A DNA stretch of 64,000 nt. Origin: Escherichia sp. ESNIH1 (GTDB taxonomy: Bacteria; Pseudomonadota; Gammaproteobacteria; Enterobacterales; Enterobacteriaceae). A program made the position numbers and the translations under genes. The DNA lies in contig PQKR01000004.1 in the NCBI GenBank assembly GCA_002918705.1, positions 186,001 through 250,000 of the forward strand, given 5' to 3'. Of this stretch, positions 34,364 through 43,486 are shown one piece after another (position 1 is the first letter of the stretch; the number at the start of each line of letters is the position of its first letter). The notes under the pieces were generated by a model. It was not told the origin of the DNA. It did no database searches and worked only from the letters and a program-made list of their open reading frames with translations.

Positions 34364-34689
34364 AGGGCTTCCTGAGTGATGGCGAAACAGAGGCGCTCAA
34401 GGTAGAGCAGGCCATCCCCATGCAAAACGAACATATTGCGCTAACGATATGAATGGGCGTGCTAATCTGGGCAGCTCAGCAGCAGAGTTGAACGCCGATC
34501 GCGCAGCAGGCCGCTGATACGCCCTTATCCGCCCACTGAGCAGCCCAGTTGATGCTTTTTCCTGCTTTATATTGCTGTTTTAATTATTAGAACCCGGCAT
34601 AAACCTGCCCCAGAATGGCCCCACTAAGAGCGTCAATGCGGCGCTGTGAGATGCTCACCGCGATGAGATAAGCGGCTAAGGGGAGTGCT
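34364..34689. other. Divergent promoter region between the two ABC operons
   Basis: This 326-bp gap separates the system 1 operon (leftward) from the gntR-led operon (rightward). No gene is supported. It should carry both promoters and sites for the GntR regulator. A CATAT / ATATG inverted pair at 34432-34451 is a weak operator candidate. An AT-rich tract lies near 34565-34590, and GGGGAG precedes the gntR GTG. Confidence 0.5.
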
Positions 34690-35388
34690 GTGACGGAATC
34701 TTTATCTTTAGGCGATCGTGCTTACCATGCGATTCGTCGCGACATTCTGACCTGTCGCATGATGCCGGGATCGCTGGTGACTGAATCCGAACTGATGGAG
34801 CGTTACCAGCTGGGCAAAAGCACCTGCCGGCTGGCGCTGGCGCGGCTTAGCCATGACTACCTCATCGAATCTCGTCCGCGGAAGGGCTATCGCATCGCAC
34901 CCATCACCCTTCAGGATGTGGAGGAGATCTTCACCCTGCGCGTGCAGCTTGAGCCGCTTGCCGCGCGTCTCGCCGTCGGCAAAGTGGATATCGACCTGCT
35001 CAAACAGCTCGAGGCGGACTGTCGGGTAGAGGTCGCCGCGCCGCTCTCTACGCGCATCGATGTGTTTATGAATGCCAACAAGCGCTTTCACCTGGCTATC
35101 GCCGAGGCGGCGGGCAACCAGCATCTGCTGCGCACGCTCTCAACCCTGATGGATGAGATGGCGCGGCTGGTAGCGCTGGGGTTCAACGTTCAGCGTACCA
35201 AGCCGGAAATCCGCCACGACCATAACGCCATGATTGAGGCCTTTATCGAGGGCGACCGCAAGCGGGTGGAGTTTATCGCCCGCAGGCATATTGAGACGTT
35301 CCAGGCAATGACGCTGGAAAAAATCTACGCCACGTTAACCTCTGACGGTACGTTGCTGCCTGTCCAGGAAAGGAGAGTGTTTTCATGA
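34690..35388 (+). CDS. GntR family regulator (FCD/FadR type)
   Basis: A 232-residue regulator. An N-terminal winged helix (about 8-75, LGDRAYHAIRRDILTCRMMP) is followed by an all-helical FCD effector domain (about 85-215), with Asp/His residues that often bind a metal and a carboxylate ligand (NKRFHLAIAEAAGN, HDHNAMIEAF). The start is GTG after GGGGAG. It overlaps the downstream ATPase gene by 4 bp and so is part of the operon it probably controls. The effector is likely a carboxylic acid from the pathway. Confidence 0.92.
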   Translation: MTESLSLGDRAYHAIRRDILTCRMMPGSLVTESELMERYQLGKSTCRLALARLSHDYLIESRPRKGYRIAPITLQDVEEIFTLRVQLEPLAARLAVGKVDIDLLKQLEADCRVEVAAPLSTRIDVFMNANKRFHLAIAEAAGNQHLLRTLSTLMDEMARLVALGFNVQRTKPEIRHDHNAMIEAFIEGDRKRVEFIARRHIETFQAMTLEKIYATLTSDGTLLPVQERRVFS

Positions 35389-36152
35389 GCGCCATTCTTG
35401 AAGCGTTGCCCGCTGCCGCTGCGCCCGTTATTAAGCTTCGCCAGGTCGGCAAACATTTCGACACGCAAGAGGTGCTGAAGGCGATTTCGCTCAGCGTCTA
35501 TCCGGGAGAGATCGTCGCCCTGCTCGGGGCCTCCGGCTGTGGCAAAAGCACGCTGCTGAATATCATCTCTGGCCTGCTGCCCGCCGACGGCGGCGACATC
35601 GCGCTGCAGGGTGAGCCGGTAGCCCAGTTCAGCCAGTGGCGGCAAGTGGCCTATCTCTTCCAGGAGGATCGGCTGCTGCCGTGGCGCACAGTGCGCCAGA
35701 ACGTCAACTTCGCGCTGGAAAACAGCCCGCTGCCGCGCGCCGAGCGTCAGCGGCGTGTCGAGGCTGCTCTGCAGCTGGTGGGGATGGGGCAGGTCGGGCA
35801 TAAGTGGCCGCACCAGCTCTCCGGCGGCATGCGCAGCCGCATCGCGCTGGCGCGAAGCCTGGTGGCGGAGCCGCAGATTTTGCTGATGGATGAGCCGTTC
35901 TCCAAGCTCGATCCGCAGACCCGCAGCGCCATGCATGAGGAGCTGCTGCGTATTCGCGAGCTTAAGAACATGACGGTGGTGATGGTCACCCACGACGTAG
36001 AGGAGGCGGTGATCCTCGCGGATCGGATTGTCATTCTGCAACCCAGTCCGGGGCGCATTAAGCAGTTTGTGACCGTGACGCTGCCGCGACCCCGACTGCC
36101 GACCGGCCGCGACGTGGCGGAGAAGGTTCGTCTGCTGCGGATGGAGGTATAG
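35385..36152 (+). CDS. ABC transporter ATP-binding protein (SsuB/TauB-like), system 2
   Basis: A 255-residue ATPase with Walker A GASGCGKST, Q-loop YLFQEDRLLPWRTV, signature LSGGMRSR and Walker B LLMDEPFSKLD. It starts within the end of the gntR gene (ATGA overlap), and the permease ATG follows its stop without a gap. It is a paralogue of the system 1 ATPase, so two related importers flank one regulator. Confidence 0.93.
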   Translation: MSAILEALPAAAAPVIKLRQVGKHFDTQEVLKAISLSVYPGEIVALLGASGCGKSTLLNIISGLLPADGGDIALQGEPVAQFSQWRQVAYLFQEDRLLPWRTVRQNVNFALENSPLPRAERQRRVEAALQLVGMGQVGHKWPHQLSGGMRSRIALARSLVAEPQILLMDEPFSKLDPQTRSAMHEELLRIRELKNMTVVMVTHDVEEAVILADRIVILQPSPGRIKQFVTVTLPRPRLPTGRDVAEKVRLLRMEV

Positions 36153-36926
36153 ATGAATAAGTCCAGGCGAACGCTGTCGCTCATCGCCCAGCGCCTGATC
36201 CTGCTGGCTGCCTTTGTCGTACTGTGGCTGCTGGCGGCACGCAACATGCCTGCCTTTGTGCTCCCCGGGCCGGAGAAAACTTTTAACGCGCTGCTGATGC
36301 TGTGGCGCAACGATACGCTGCTGCATGACATTGGCGTCACCTTCTCGCGGGTGTTCAGCGGCTTTTTACTGGCTACGGTCGTGGGAACGCTGGCCGGGCT
36401 GGCGCTCGGGGCGAGCCGCAGGCTGGCGCAGTTTTTTGAGCCGCTGCTGGCGGTGTTTAACACGGTCTCGTCGGCCATCTGGGCGATTTTCGCCATTATC
36501 TGGTTCGGTATCTCTAACGCTACTACTGTCTTCGTGGTGTTTATGACCTCGATGCCGCTGATCCTGACCAACGTCTGGCAGGGGGCGCAAACCGTCGAGC
36601 GGCAGTACGTGGAGCTGGCGCGCAGCTTCCGCATGAGTCGCGTGCAGACGCTGCTCAAAATCTATTTACCCACCATCCTGCCTTACTTTTTCTCGGGCGC
36701 ACGGCTGGCCTTTGGTTTTGGCTGGCGCGTATCGCTGGTGGCAGAAACGCTGGGCGCATCGGATGGGATTGGCTACCGACTGCGTCAGGCGGGCGATCTG
36801 GTGCAGACGGATCAGGTCTTCGCCTGGACGCTGCTGCTGGTCTCGCTAATGCTGCTGCTGGAAGGCGGTTTGCTTAAGCCGATCGAGCGCCGCCTCTTTC
36901 GTTGGAAATCTCACACACAGGAATAA
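36153..36926 (+). CDS. ABC transporter permease (SsuC/TauC-like), system 2
   Basis: A 257-residue BPD-type permease with about six membrane helices and an EAA loop (YVELARSFRMSRVQTLLKIY). It is directly adjacent to the ATPase gene and three bases before the binding-protein gene. It forms the membrane channel of the second importer. Confidence 0.92.
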   Translation: MNKSRRTLSLIAQRLILLAAFVVLWLLAARNMPAFVLPGPEKTFNALLMLWRNDTLLHDIGVTFSRVFSGFLLATVVGTLAGLALGASRRLAQFFEPLLAVFNTVSSAIWAIFAIIWFGISNATTVFVVFMTSMPLILTNVWQGAQTVERQYVELARSFRMSRVQTLLKIYLPTILPYFFSGARLAFGFGWRVSLVAETLGASDGIGYRLRQAGDLVQTDQVFAWTLLLVSLMLLLEGGLLKPIERRLFRWKSHTQE

Positions 36927-36929
36927 CAG

Positions 36930-37910
36930 ATGAAAAACTGGTTAAAGGTGGCCACCCTGGCTGCCGGGGCTCTCTTTGCCCTGAATTCGGCTGCGGCTGA
37001 AAAAGTGCGTATCGGCTACTGGAGCAGCGGCGTTAGCCTCGGCTATGGCACTGTGCTGGAAAATAAGGACTTTTTGGCTAAACGCGGTATCGACGCCGAG
37101 TTTGTTCACTTCCCGGACGTCAATGCACCTATCAAGGCGCTGGCGTCAGGCTCCATTGATTTAGCGTTTGGCGCGCCGCTGGCGGGTGTCTTCAGCAGCG
37201 CGGCCGAAGGGGTGCCAATCAAAATCTTCGCCGCCACGCAGCCTGCCGACGTGCAGTTTGTTGTGCCGCAGGGTTCAACCATCACCTCACTGGACCAGCT
37301 CAAGGGCAAAAAAATTGGCATGTCACCGGCCGGATCGTCGGTGGCGGTGATCGCCGCCACGCTGTTACAGGGTAACAACCAGATCAATCCCAACGACTTC
37401 CAGCTTATCGGCGGCAACGAATCGCGCCTCGCCCAGTACCTGGTGCAAAAGCAGGTGGATGCCGCCGCACTGCGCTCGCTGACTATTGAGCAGCTGGACG
37501 AGCTGAAAGTCACCCCGCTCGGCAGCTTTGCCGATGAGTGGAAAAAGCTGACCCACAGCGACGCCGTGCCCTATATCGGCGTCGGCGCGGTGCGCAGCGA
37601 GCTGATTGAACAGCACCCGGAAACGGTAGCGCGGGTTATTGCCGCGCTGCGCGACACTCTGGCGTGGGGCAAAACCCACCAGCAGGAGGTGGTTTCGCTG
37701 CTGCAAAAAAACGCCAACCTGCCGCAGCGCGATGCTGAAGTCTATTTCAGCCGCTGGGACAGCATGAACCGCGTCACCTTTGAACCGGCGGATATCGCCA
37801 CCCTTAAGCGTCAACACCAGGTCTTTGTCGCCAGCGGCACCGTGAAAGGCGACGTGCCGGAGAGTCTCTACGACGACGCGGCGTACAAGGCATCGGCATC
37901 ATTAAAATAA
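36930..37910 (+). CDS. ABC transporter periplasmic binding protein (SsuA-like), system 2
   Basis: A 326-residue binding protein. The signal peptide is MKNWLKVATLAAGALFALNS plus a few residues, with cleavage likely near 23-24. The SsuA-type lobe features are GYWSSGVSLGYGTVLENKDF, then LDQLKGKKIGMSPAGSS. Its sequence differs clearly from the system 1 binding protein, so the two importers probably take up different, perhaps related, ligands. An AACAGG-type ribosome site precedes the ATG. Confidence 0.93.
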   Translation: MKNWLKVATLAAGALFALNSAAAEKVRIGYWSSGVSLGYGTVLENKDFLAKRGIDAEFVHFPDVNAPIKALASGSIDLAFGAPLAGVFSSAAEGVPIKIFAATQPADVQFVVPQGSTITSLDQLKGKKIGMSPAGSSVAVIAATLLQGNNQINPNDFQLIGGNESRLAQYLVQKQVDAAALRSLTIEQLDELKVTPLGSFADEWKKLTHSDAVPYIGVGAVRSELIEQHPETVARVIAALRDTLAWGKTHQQEVVSLLQKNANLPQRDAEVYFSRWDSMNRVTFEPADIATLKRQHQVFVASGTVKGDVPESLYDDAAYKASASLK

Positions 37911-37922
37911 CAGGAGATAACC

Positions 37923-38939
37923 GTGAGTCAGACCATGAAAGCGCTGGTGCTTAACCAGCACGGCAGCCTGGACAACCTGTCCGTCGTTACCGATAAACCG
38001 CGCCCGACGTTGCAGCCAGGCCACGTCATCGTACGGGTGAAAGCCTCCTCGTTTAACTATCACGACGTGTTTACCGTCAACGGCATGCCGGGCATTAAGG
38101 TCCCGCTGCCGGTGGTGCCGGGTCTCGATCTTGCCGGCGTTATCGACGAGATCGCCGACGACGTGACGAGTTGGAAGGTGGGTGACCGCGTGCTGATCAA
38201 CCCGCTGAAGCCCGGCGTGGGGCTGATGGGCGAAATGACCGACGGCGGCATGGCGGAATACGCCCTGGTGGATGCCGCTCAGCTTATCGCACTGCCCGAG
38301 GCGGTCACCTTCGCCCAGGCGGCGGCGCTGCCGGTGGCCTACGGTACGGCGCACCGCATGCTGGTCACCCATAACACCATTAAACAGGGCGACCGGGTGC
38401 TGATCCTCGGTGCCAGCGGCGGCGTGGGCACAGCCTGCGTGGTGCTGGCGAAAAAGCTTGGCGCAGAAGTTATCGCCTGCGTCGGCAGCGTGGAGAAGGG
38501 CGAGGCGCTGACCGCGCTGGGTGCCGATCATGTCGTTAACTACCGCGAAGAGGATTTCTCCCGCTGGGCGATTGGCCGCTACGGCAAACCCCAGCGCCGT
38601 AACTATGAGGGTGGCGTGGACGTAGTGATTAACTTCACCGGCGGTGACACCTGGCGTCCCTCGCTCAAATGCTTAAAACGGGGCGGTACGCTGCTGGTAT
38701 GCGGCGCGACGGCGGGCTACGACCCGGCAGAAGATCTGCGCTACGTCTGGAGTTTTGAGCTGAATATCAAAGGCTCGAACAGCTTCTACACCGAGGATCT
38801 GGAGGCGCTGCTGACGCTGGTGGCGCAGGGCGACATTAAACCGCTAATCGATCGTGAGCTGTCGCTGGAGCAGGCGGCGGAAGGGCTGCGGCTGATCCGC
38901 GACCGTGAAGTGCTGGGCAAAGTGATTGTGACCCCATAA
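37923..38939 (+). CDS. Zinc-independent quinone oxidoreductase/MDR alcohol dehydrogenase
   Basis: A 338-residue medium-chain reductase. A GroES-like N-terminal domain is followed by a Rossmann fold with the NADPH motif GASGGVG. The cysteines that bind catalytic and structural zinc in true alcohol dehydrogenases are absent (SSFNYHDVF and NPLKPGVGLM at those places). It therefore fits the NADPH:quinone oxidoreductase or enoyl reductase branch. In this operon it could reduce an enone or enoyl intermediate; that is inference. It lies 12 bp after the binding-protein gene. Confidence 0.88.
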   Translation: MSQTMKALVLNQHGSLDNLSVVTDKPRPTLQPGHVIVRVKASSFNYHDVFTVNGMPGIKVPLPVVPGLDLAGVIDEIADDVTSWKVGDRVLINPLKPGVGLMGEMTDGGMAEYALVDAAQLIALPEAVTFAQAAALPVAYGTAHRMLVTHNTIKQGDRVLILGASGGVGTACVVLAKKLGAEVIACVGSVEKGEALTALGADHVVNYREEDFSRWAIGRYGKPQRRNYEGGVDVVINFTGGDTWRPSLKCLKRGGTLLVCGATAGYDPAEDLRYVWSFELNIKGSNSFYTEDLEALLTLVAQGDIKPLIDRELSLEQAAEGLRLIRDREVLGKVIVTP

Positions 38940-38949
38940 GGAGAGGCAG

Positions 38950-39366
38950 ATGAGCGAAATTGTTGAATTAAGCACGCAGGACGTGCAAGAAAAATTGCTG
39001 AAAGGTCCCTATCACCAGTGGCTGGGTCTTGAGGTGCAGGAGGTGGCAAAGGGCGAAATCACCCTGACAGCGCGTTTTCGCGACGAGTGGGTGGTGAATC
39101 CGGCGGGAGGCTATATTCACGGCGGCATTCTGGCGGCGCTGGTCGATCTGACCGCCGACTGGGCGCTGGTGGCCTACACCGGTAAAGGCGTGCCGACGCT
39201 GGATATTCGGGTCGACTATCACCGCCCGGCGCGCGGCGACCTGCGGATCACAGGCAAAGTTATCAAAGTGGGCAAGCAGGTCTCCAGCGCAGAGGCCTGG
39301 GTTTACGACAGTGAAGACCGGCTGGTGGCGAGCGGCCGCGGCCTCTACGCCATGCCTGCTGTCTGA
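38950..39366 (+). CDS. PaaI family hot-dog thioesterase
   Basis: A 138-residue hot-dog protein. The key segment GGYIHGGILAALVDLTADW carries the HGG and Asp of the PaaI/YbgC active site. Such enzymes hydrolyse acyl-CoA thioesters, often of aromatic acids. With an acyl-CoA synthetase two genes downstream it suggests a CoA-dependent pathway. GGAGAGG precedes the ATG. Confidence 0.9.
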   Translation: MSEIVELSTQDVQEKLLKGPYHQWLGLEVQEVAKGEITLTARFRDEWVVNPAGGYIHGGILAALVDLTADWALVAYTGKGVPTLDIRVDYHRPARGDLRITGKVIKVGKQVSSAEAWVYDSEDRLVASGRGLYAMPAV

Positions 39367-39376
39367 GGAGCTGCCC

Positions 39377-40165
39377 ATGCCACTGGTATTCGATCATCTG
39401 GTGATCAATAACCATTTTAAACTGGAGATCACGCGGGATCTCTTTGCCGCGCTGGGCTTTACCCTGACGCCGGAGAGCTATCACTCGCTCGGATCGATGA
39501 ATCAGCTGGTGATGTTTAACGGCCACTACCTGGAGCTTATCGGACTCCCGCGTCACGGGGAGCGGATCCGTCAGGAGCTGCTGGACAGCCCGCGCGGCAT
39601 TGATGGGCTGGTGTTTCGCAGCACGGATGCCGCTGCAACGGAGCAACAGCTGCGCGAGCAGGGCTTCACGGTGCAGCCGGTCCAGCACTTTTCCCGCGAG
39701 GTCACAGCCGACGGTGAACGGGGCGAGGCACGTTTCAGCACGGTACGCCTCGCACCCGGCAGCTTTGCGGCGGGAAGAGTCTATTTTTGCCAGCACCACA
39801 CCCCAGAGTGGGTGTGGCGCACCCCCTGGCTCTCCCACGCCAATGGCGTTACGGGGATCGAGGCGGTAACCGTTGTGACTCAGGACATTGACCAGGAGAC
39901 GCAGGCGTGGCAGCAGCTCGGCGTGCCCGATCCCACTTTTCGGCTGCAGTTGTTGACCCCTTCCGCCTGGCGTGATGGTTCCGCCGGTCTGGTCAGCGTA
40001 GACGAGAGCCGCGCCAGCCAGTTTGCGGCTATCCACTTTCGCGGCGGCAATGCCTCGATGCTGATTCAGGCCGCGCGTGACGCCGGGCTGCCGCTGCTTC
40101 AACAACCGGGACGGCTGCTGATCGCCATACCCGCCATTCACACCCTACTTGAGTTCAGGCTATGA
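39377..40165 (+). CDS. VOC family protein (glyoxalase-like domain)
   Basis: About 262 residues, starting at ATG 39377 (MPLVFDHLVINNHF) with GAGGAG upstream; a longer frame exists but lies in the thioesterase gene. The beta-alpha-beta-beta-beta units of the vicinal-oxygen-chelate fold are visible: DHLVI at the start, GIDGLVFRS, and GVTGIEAVTVVTQDI in the second half. Related glyoxalase-like proteins are dioxygenases, isomerases or binding proteins; the reaction here is not clear. It overlaps the acyl-CoA synthetase gene by 4 bp. Confidence 0.82.
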   Translation: MPLVFDHLVINNHFKLEITRDLFAALGFTLTPESYHSLGSMNQLVMFNGHYLELIGLPRHGERIRQELLDSPRGIDGLVFRSTDAAATEQQLREQGFTVQPVQHFSREVTADGERGEARFSTVRLAPGSFAAGRVYFCQHHTPEWVWRTPWLSHANGVTGIEAVTVVTQDIDQETQAWQQLGVPDPTFRLQLLTPSAWRDGSAGLVSVDESRASQFAAIHFRGGNASMLIQAARDAGLPLLQQPGRLLIAIPAIHTLLEFRL

Positions 40166-41670
40166 CTGTCACTAATCTGGGCGCGCTGCCCCCGTCGGCC
40201 CGCCACAACCCGCTGCCCGCCTTTATCATGCCGCAGGGGGAGGGGGAGATTGCCATAACCTTTGGCGAACTGGACGCTCAGGCCAACGCGGTAGGCACGG
40301 CGCTTCAGGCCCGCGGCTATTTGCCGGGCGAACGTATTGCGCTGCTCGGACGTAACTCCATCGCGTTTATTACCGCATTTTTAGGCATCCTGCGGGCGGG
40401 GCTGGTCGCCGTACCGATTAGCATCAAATTTCCGCCTGCGACGCTGGAGAAAATTCTCGACGACTGCGACGCGCGGCTGGTGATGGGCGATGATGCGCTG
40501 CTGGCCAGCCTGACAGTTACGCGCAGCCGGTGGAGCTTTAGCGAGCTGGTGACGCTGGCACCGGTGACCGACTATGACGCCTTTGTGCCGCAGGCTGATG
40601 CCCTTGCGATGCTGCTCTATACCTCCGGCTCCACCGGCATGCCAAAAGGGGTACGTCTCACCCATGCCAGCCATCGCTGGGTGGTGGAGACGCGGCTGGC
40701 GGCCAACGAGCTGGCGGATCAACGGGTGCTGATCGCCGCACCCTTTTACCATATGAATGCCCTGGCGCTGGCCCTGCTAACGCTGGCCAGCGGCGTCACC
40801 ACTATCCTGCTGCCCCAGTTCCAGGTGCGAGAGTATATCGCCGCCATTGCCCGCTACCGCTGCACCTGGATCACCGCCGTGCCGCCGATGATCGCCATGA
40901 TGATGAAAGAGCAGGCCCTGCTTGCCGAAAGCGATCTCTCGTCCGTGCGGGTAGTGCGCATGGGATCTGCGCCGGTTAACGAAGGGTTATTTAATCAGAT
41001 CCGTCAGATCTGGCCGAATGCGCGGATCATCAACGCCTACGGCACCACGGAAGGCGGCCCGATTGTCTTTGGTCCTCACCCGCAGGGGCATGCCGCGCCG
41101 TTACAGTCCAACGGCTACGCCCATTCAGCAGTCTCGCTGCGGCTACGTGACGAGCAGGGAGAGCTTAGCGACCACGGCGTGCTGGAGATGAAAAGCCCGG
41201 CGTTGATGCAGGGGTATCACCAGCGTCCGGATGTCTCCGTGCCGTTCACCCATGATGGCTACTACATCACCGGCGACGTGTTCATGCGCGATGAGCATGG
41301 CTTCTACACCTTTATCGGACGACGCGACGATATGTTTGTCTGCGGCGGTGAGAATATCTATCCCGGCGAAGTGGAAAAGCTGCTGGAGCAGCACCCCGCC
41401 GTGCAGCAGGCCTGCGTGGTGGCGGTAAACGATGAGATTAAAGGCAGCAAGCCGGTGGCCTGGATAATTCCCCGTCAGGGCAGCGTCGCCAGTCCGGAAG
41501 AGATAAAGGCCTGGACGCTGGCGCACGGCCCCGCCTATCTGCATCCCCGCCATATCTGGCTCACCGACAGTTTTCCGTTAGCAGGCACTAACAAAGTAGA
41601 CAAACAGGCGCTACGCGCAGAGGCAGAACGCTATCTGGCGACGGCAATCGACACGGAGATACGGGCATGA
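40162..41670 (+). CDS. Acyl-CoA synthetase (class I adenylate-forming enzyme)
   Basis: A 502-residue ANL-superfamily enzyme. The P-loop LLYTSGSTGMPKGV is near 152-165. YGTTEGG is the A5 motif, GRRDDMFVCGGENIYPGEVE the A8 motif, and the catalytic Lys lies in LAGTNKVDK. It activates a carboxylic acid to an acyl-adenylate and then acyl-CoA; length and domains are complete. The substrate is unknown. It overlaps both neighbours by 4 bp, in one operon with the importer and thioesterase. Confidence 0.92.
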   Translation: MTVTNLGALPPSARHNPLPAFIMPQGEGEIAITFGELDAQANAVGTALQARGYLPGERIALLGRNSIAFITAFLGILRAGLVAVPISIKFPPATLEKILDDCDARLVMGDDALLASLTVTRSRWSFSELVTLAPVTDYDAFVPQADALAMLLYTSGSTGMPKGVRLTHASHRWVVETRLAANELADQRVLIAAPFYHMNALALALLTLASGVTTILLPQFQVREYIAAIARYRCTWITAVPPMIAMMMKEQALLAESDLSSVRVVRMGSAPVNEGLFNQIRQIWPNARIINAYGTTEGGPIVFGPHPQGHAAPLQSNGYAHSAVSLRLRDEQGELSDHGVLEMKSPALMQGYHQRPDVSVPFTHDGYYITGDVFMRDEHGFYTFIGRRDDMFVCGGENIYPGEVEKLLEQHPAVQQACVVAVNDEIKGSKPVAWIIPRQGSVASPEEIKAWTLAHGPAYLHPRHIWLTDSFPLAGTNKVDKQALRAEAERYLATAIDTEIRA

Positions 41671-43289
41671 AATTTAACTGGCACAACCCTTACCTTACTA
41701 CGCGTACGCCGCTGTTTGCCCGTAACGCGGTAGCAACGTCGCACCCGCTGGCGGCGCACGCTGGCAATCAGGCCCTGTTGAGCGGCGGCAATGCGGTGGA
41801 TGCGGCGATTGCGGCAGCGGCGACGCTGACCATCGTCGAGCCGGTCTCCAACGGGCTGGGCAGCGATGCGTTTGCCATGATTTGGGACGGCCAGCAGCTA
41901 CACGGTTTGAACGCCTCCGGCACCGCGCCCTCCCACTGGGATACCAGCTGGTTTGCCCGGCGCTACGGCGTAGATGCACAGGGTCACGCTAAACGGCCCG
42001 TACGTGGCTGGGACAGCGTGACTATTCCAGGCGCCGTCGCTGCCTGGGAGGCGCTGCACCAGCGCTTCGGCAAGCTGCCGTTTTCCCAACTGCTGGAGAC
42101 TGCCATCGATCTTGCCGAACGTGGCGTGACCGTTGCGCCAATGGTAGCGCGCAAGTGGCAGGCCGCCGTGCCGCTGCTTCAGGAACAGCCGGGATTTGCC
42201 GCCACCTTTATGCCCAACGGCCGCGCGCCGGAGATTGGCGAAAAGTTTGTGATGCCCGCCGCCGCCCGCACGCTGCGTCTGCTCGCCGATCAGGGCGCAC
42301 GCGCCTTTTATGAAGGTGAGGCGGCAGAAGCGATTGTGCGCTTTGCTGCCCAAAGCGACGTGCCGCTGACGCTTGCCGATCTCGCCGGGTATCGCCCCGA
42401 GTGGGTCACGCCGGTCAGCCGTCGCTATCGCGGCTACGACGTTCACGAGCTGCCGCCTAACGGCCAGGGCATTGCCGCCCTGATCGCGCTGGGGATCCTT
42501 GAGCATTTCGACCTTGCGAGCCTGCCGCTGGACGGCATCGCGTCCCAGCACCTGCAGATTGAGGCGATGAAGCTGGCCTTTGCCGATATCTATAAATACG
42601 TTGGCGATCCGCGCTCTATGGATATCACCCCTGAGCAGATGCTGGATGACAGCTATCTGGCCGAGCGCGCAAGGCTTATCGATCCGGCGCGGGCCAGCCA
42701 GCCGCTGCCAGGAATGCCCGCCAGCGGCGGCACCGTCTATCTCACCACCGCCGACGAAAGCGGCATGATGGTGTCATTTATTCAGTCGAACTACATGGGC
42801 TTTGGCTCGGGCGTGGTGGTGCCGGAGTACGGCATCAGCCTGCAGAACCGGGGGGCGGGGTTCTCAAGCGATCCGCGCTCCGCCAACGTCATCGCACCGG
42901 GCAAACGGCCGTTCCATACCATCATTCCCGGCTTCCTCACCAAAGATGGCCAGCCGCAGATGAGCTTTGGTGTCATGGGCGGGGATATGCAGCCGCAGGG
43001 ACATGTCCAGACGCTGGTACGCATGCTGGATTACCAGCAGCAGCCGCAGGCCGCCTGCGATGCACCGCGCTGGAAGGTAAACCGCGATTTCTCGCTCGAC
43101 CTGGAGGTCGGTTTTCATCAGGGCGTGGCGGAAAAGCTGGGTCAGCGCGGGCATCGCTTTACCTCGCTTAACGATCCGTACATGGATTTTGGTTCAGGCC
43201 AGTTTATCTGGAAGCTGACGACGGAAGGCAGCGACGGTTACGTTATCGCCAGCGACAGCCGCCGCGACGGCCAGGCGGTAGGGTTTTAA
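41667..43289 (+). CDS. Gamma-glutamyltransferase family Ntn hydrolase (YwrD-like)
   Basis: A 540-residue Ntn hydrolase of the GGT family. Thr356 in ASGGTVYLTTADESG is at the autoprocessing and nucleophile position. The downstream SNYMGFGSGVVVPEYGISLQ block matches the YwrD-like branch. No signal peptide is seen, unlike periplasmic E. coli GGT, so it should act in the cytoplasm. It may cleave a gamma-glutamyl or similar amide bond of the imported compound; that is inference. It is the last gene of the rightward operon. Confidence 0.9.
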   Translation: MKFNWHNPYLTTRTPLFARNAVATSHPLAAHAGNQALLSGGNAVDAAIAAAATLTIVEPVSNGLGSDAFAMIWDGQQLHGLNASGTAPSHWDTSWFARRYGVDAQGHAKRPVRGWDSVTIPGAVAAWEALHQRFGKLPFSQLLETAIDLAERGVTVAPMVARKWQAAVPLLQEQPGFAATFMPNGRAPEIGEKFVMPAAARTLRLLADQGARAFYEGEAAEAIVRFAAQSDVPLTLADLAGYRPEWVTPVSRRYRGYDVHELPPNGQGIAALIALGILEHFDLASLPLDGIASQHLQIEAMKLAFADIYKYVGDPRSMDITPEQMLDDSYLAERARLIDPARASQPLPGMPASGGTVYLTTADESGMMVSFIQSNYMGFGSGVVVPEYGISLQNRGAGFSSDPRSANVIAPGKRPFHTIIPGFLTKDGQPQMSFGVMGGDMQPQGHVQTLVRMLDYQQQPQAACDAPRWKVNRDFSLDLEVGFHQGVAEKLGQRGHRFTSLNDPYMDFGSGQFIWKLTTEGSDGYVIASDSRRDGQAVGF

Positions 43290-43445
43290 ATATGCTGCGT
43301 GTATAAAATAAGCGATTGAATACAAAAGCCAAAAATTTACATATGGTTTAAGTATTTGATAAAAAACAGTTTTAATTATCCATAATTAGACAGGTGGCGA
43401 TAAGCCTTTACTTAAGCCACTTGATCACGACTTCATATAAATCTA

Positions 43446-43461
43446 CTGTATAAATACACAG
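43446..43461. promoter_or_regulatory. LexA (SOS) box of host umuD
   Basis: CTGTATAAATACACAG matches the CTGT-N8-ACAG SOS box exactly, about 25 bp upstream of the umuD start. It places the operon under LexA repression with induction by DNA damage, as for umuDC in E. coli. Confidence 0.92.
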
Positions 43462-43486
43462 TAACTATTATAATAAGGTGACTTTC

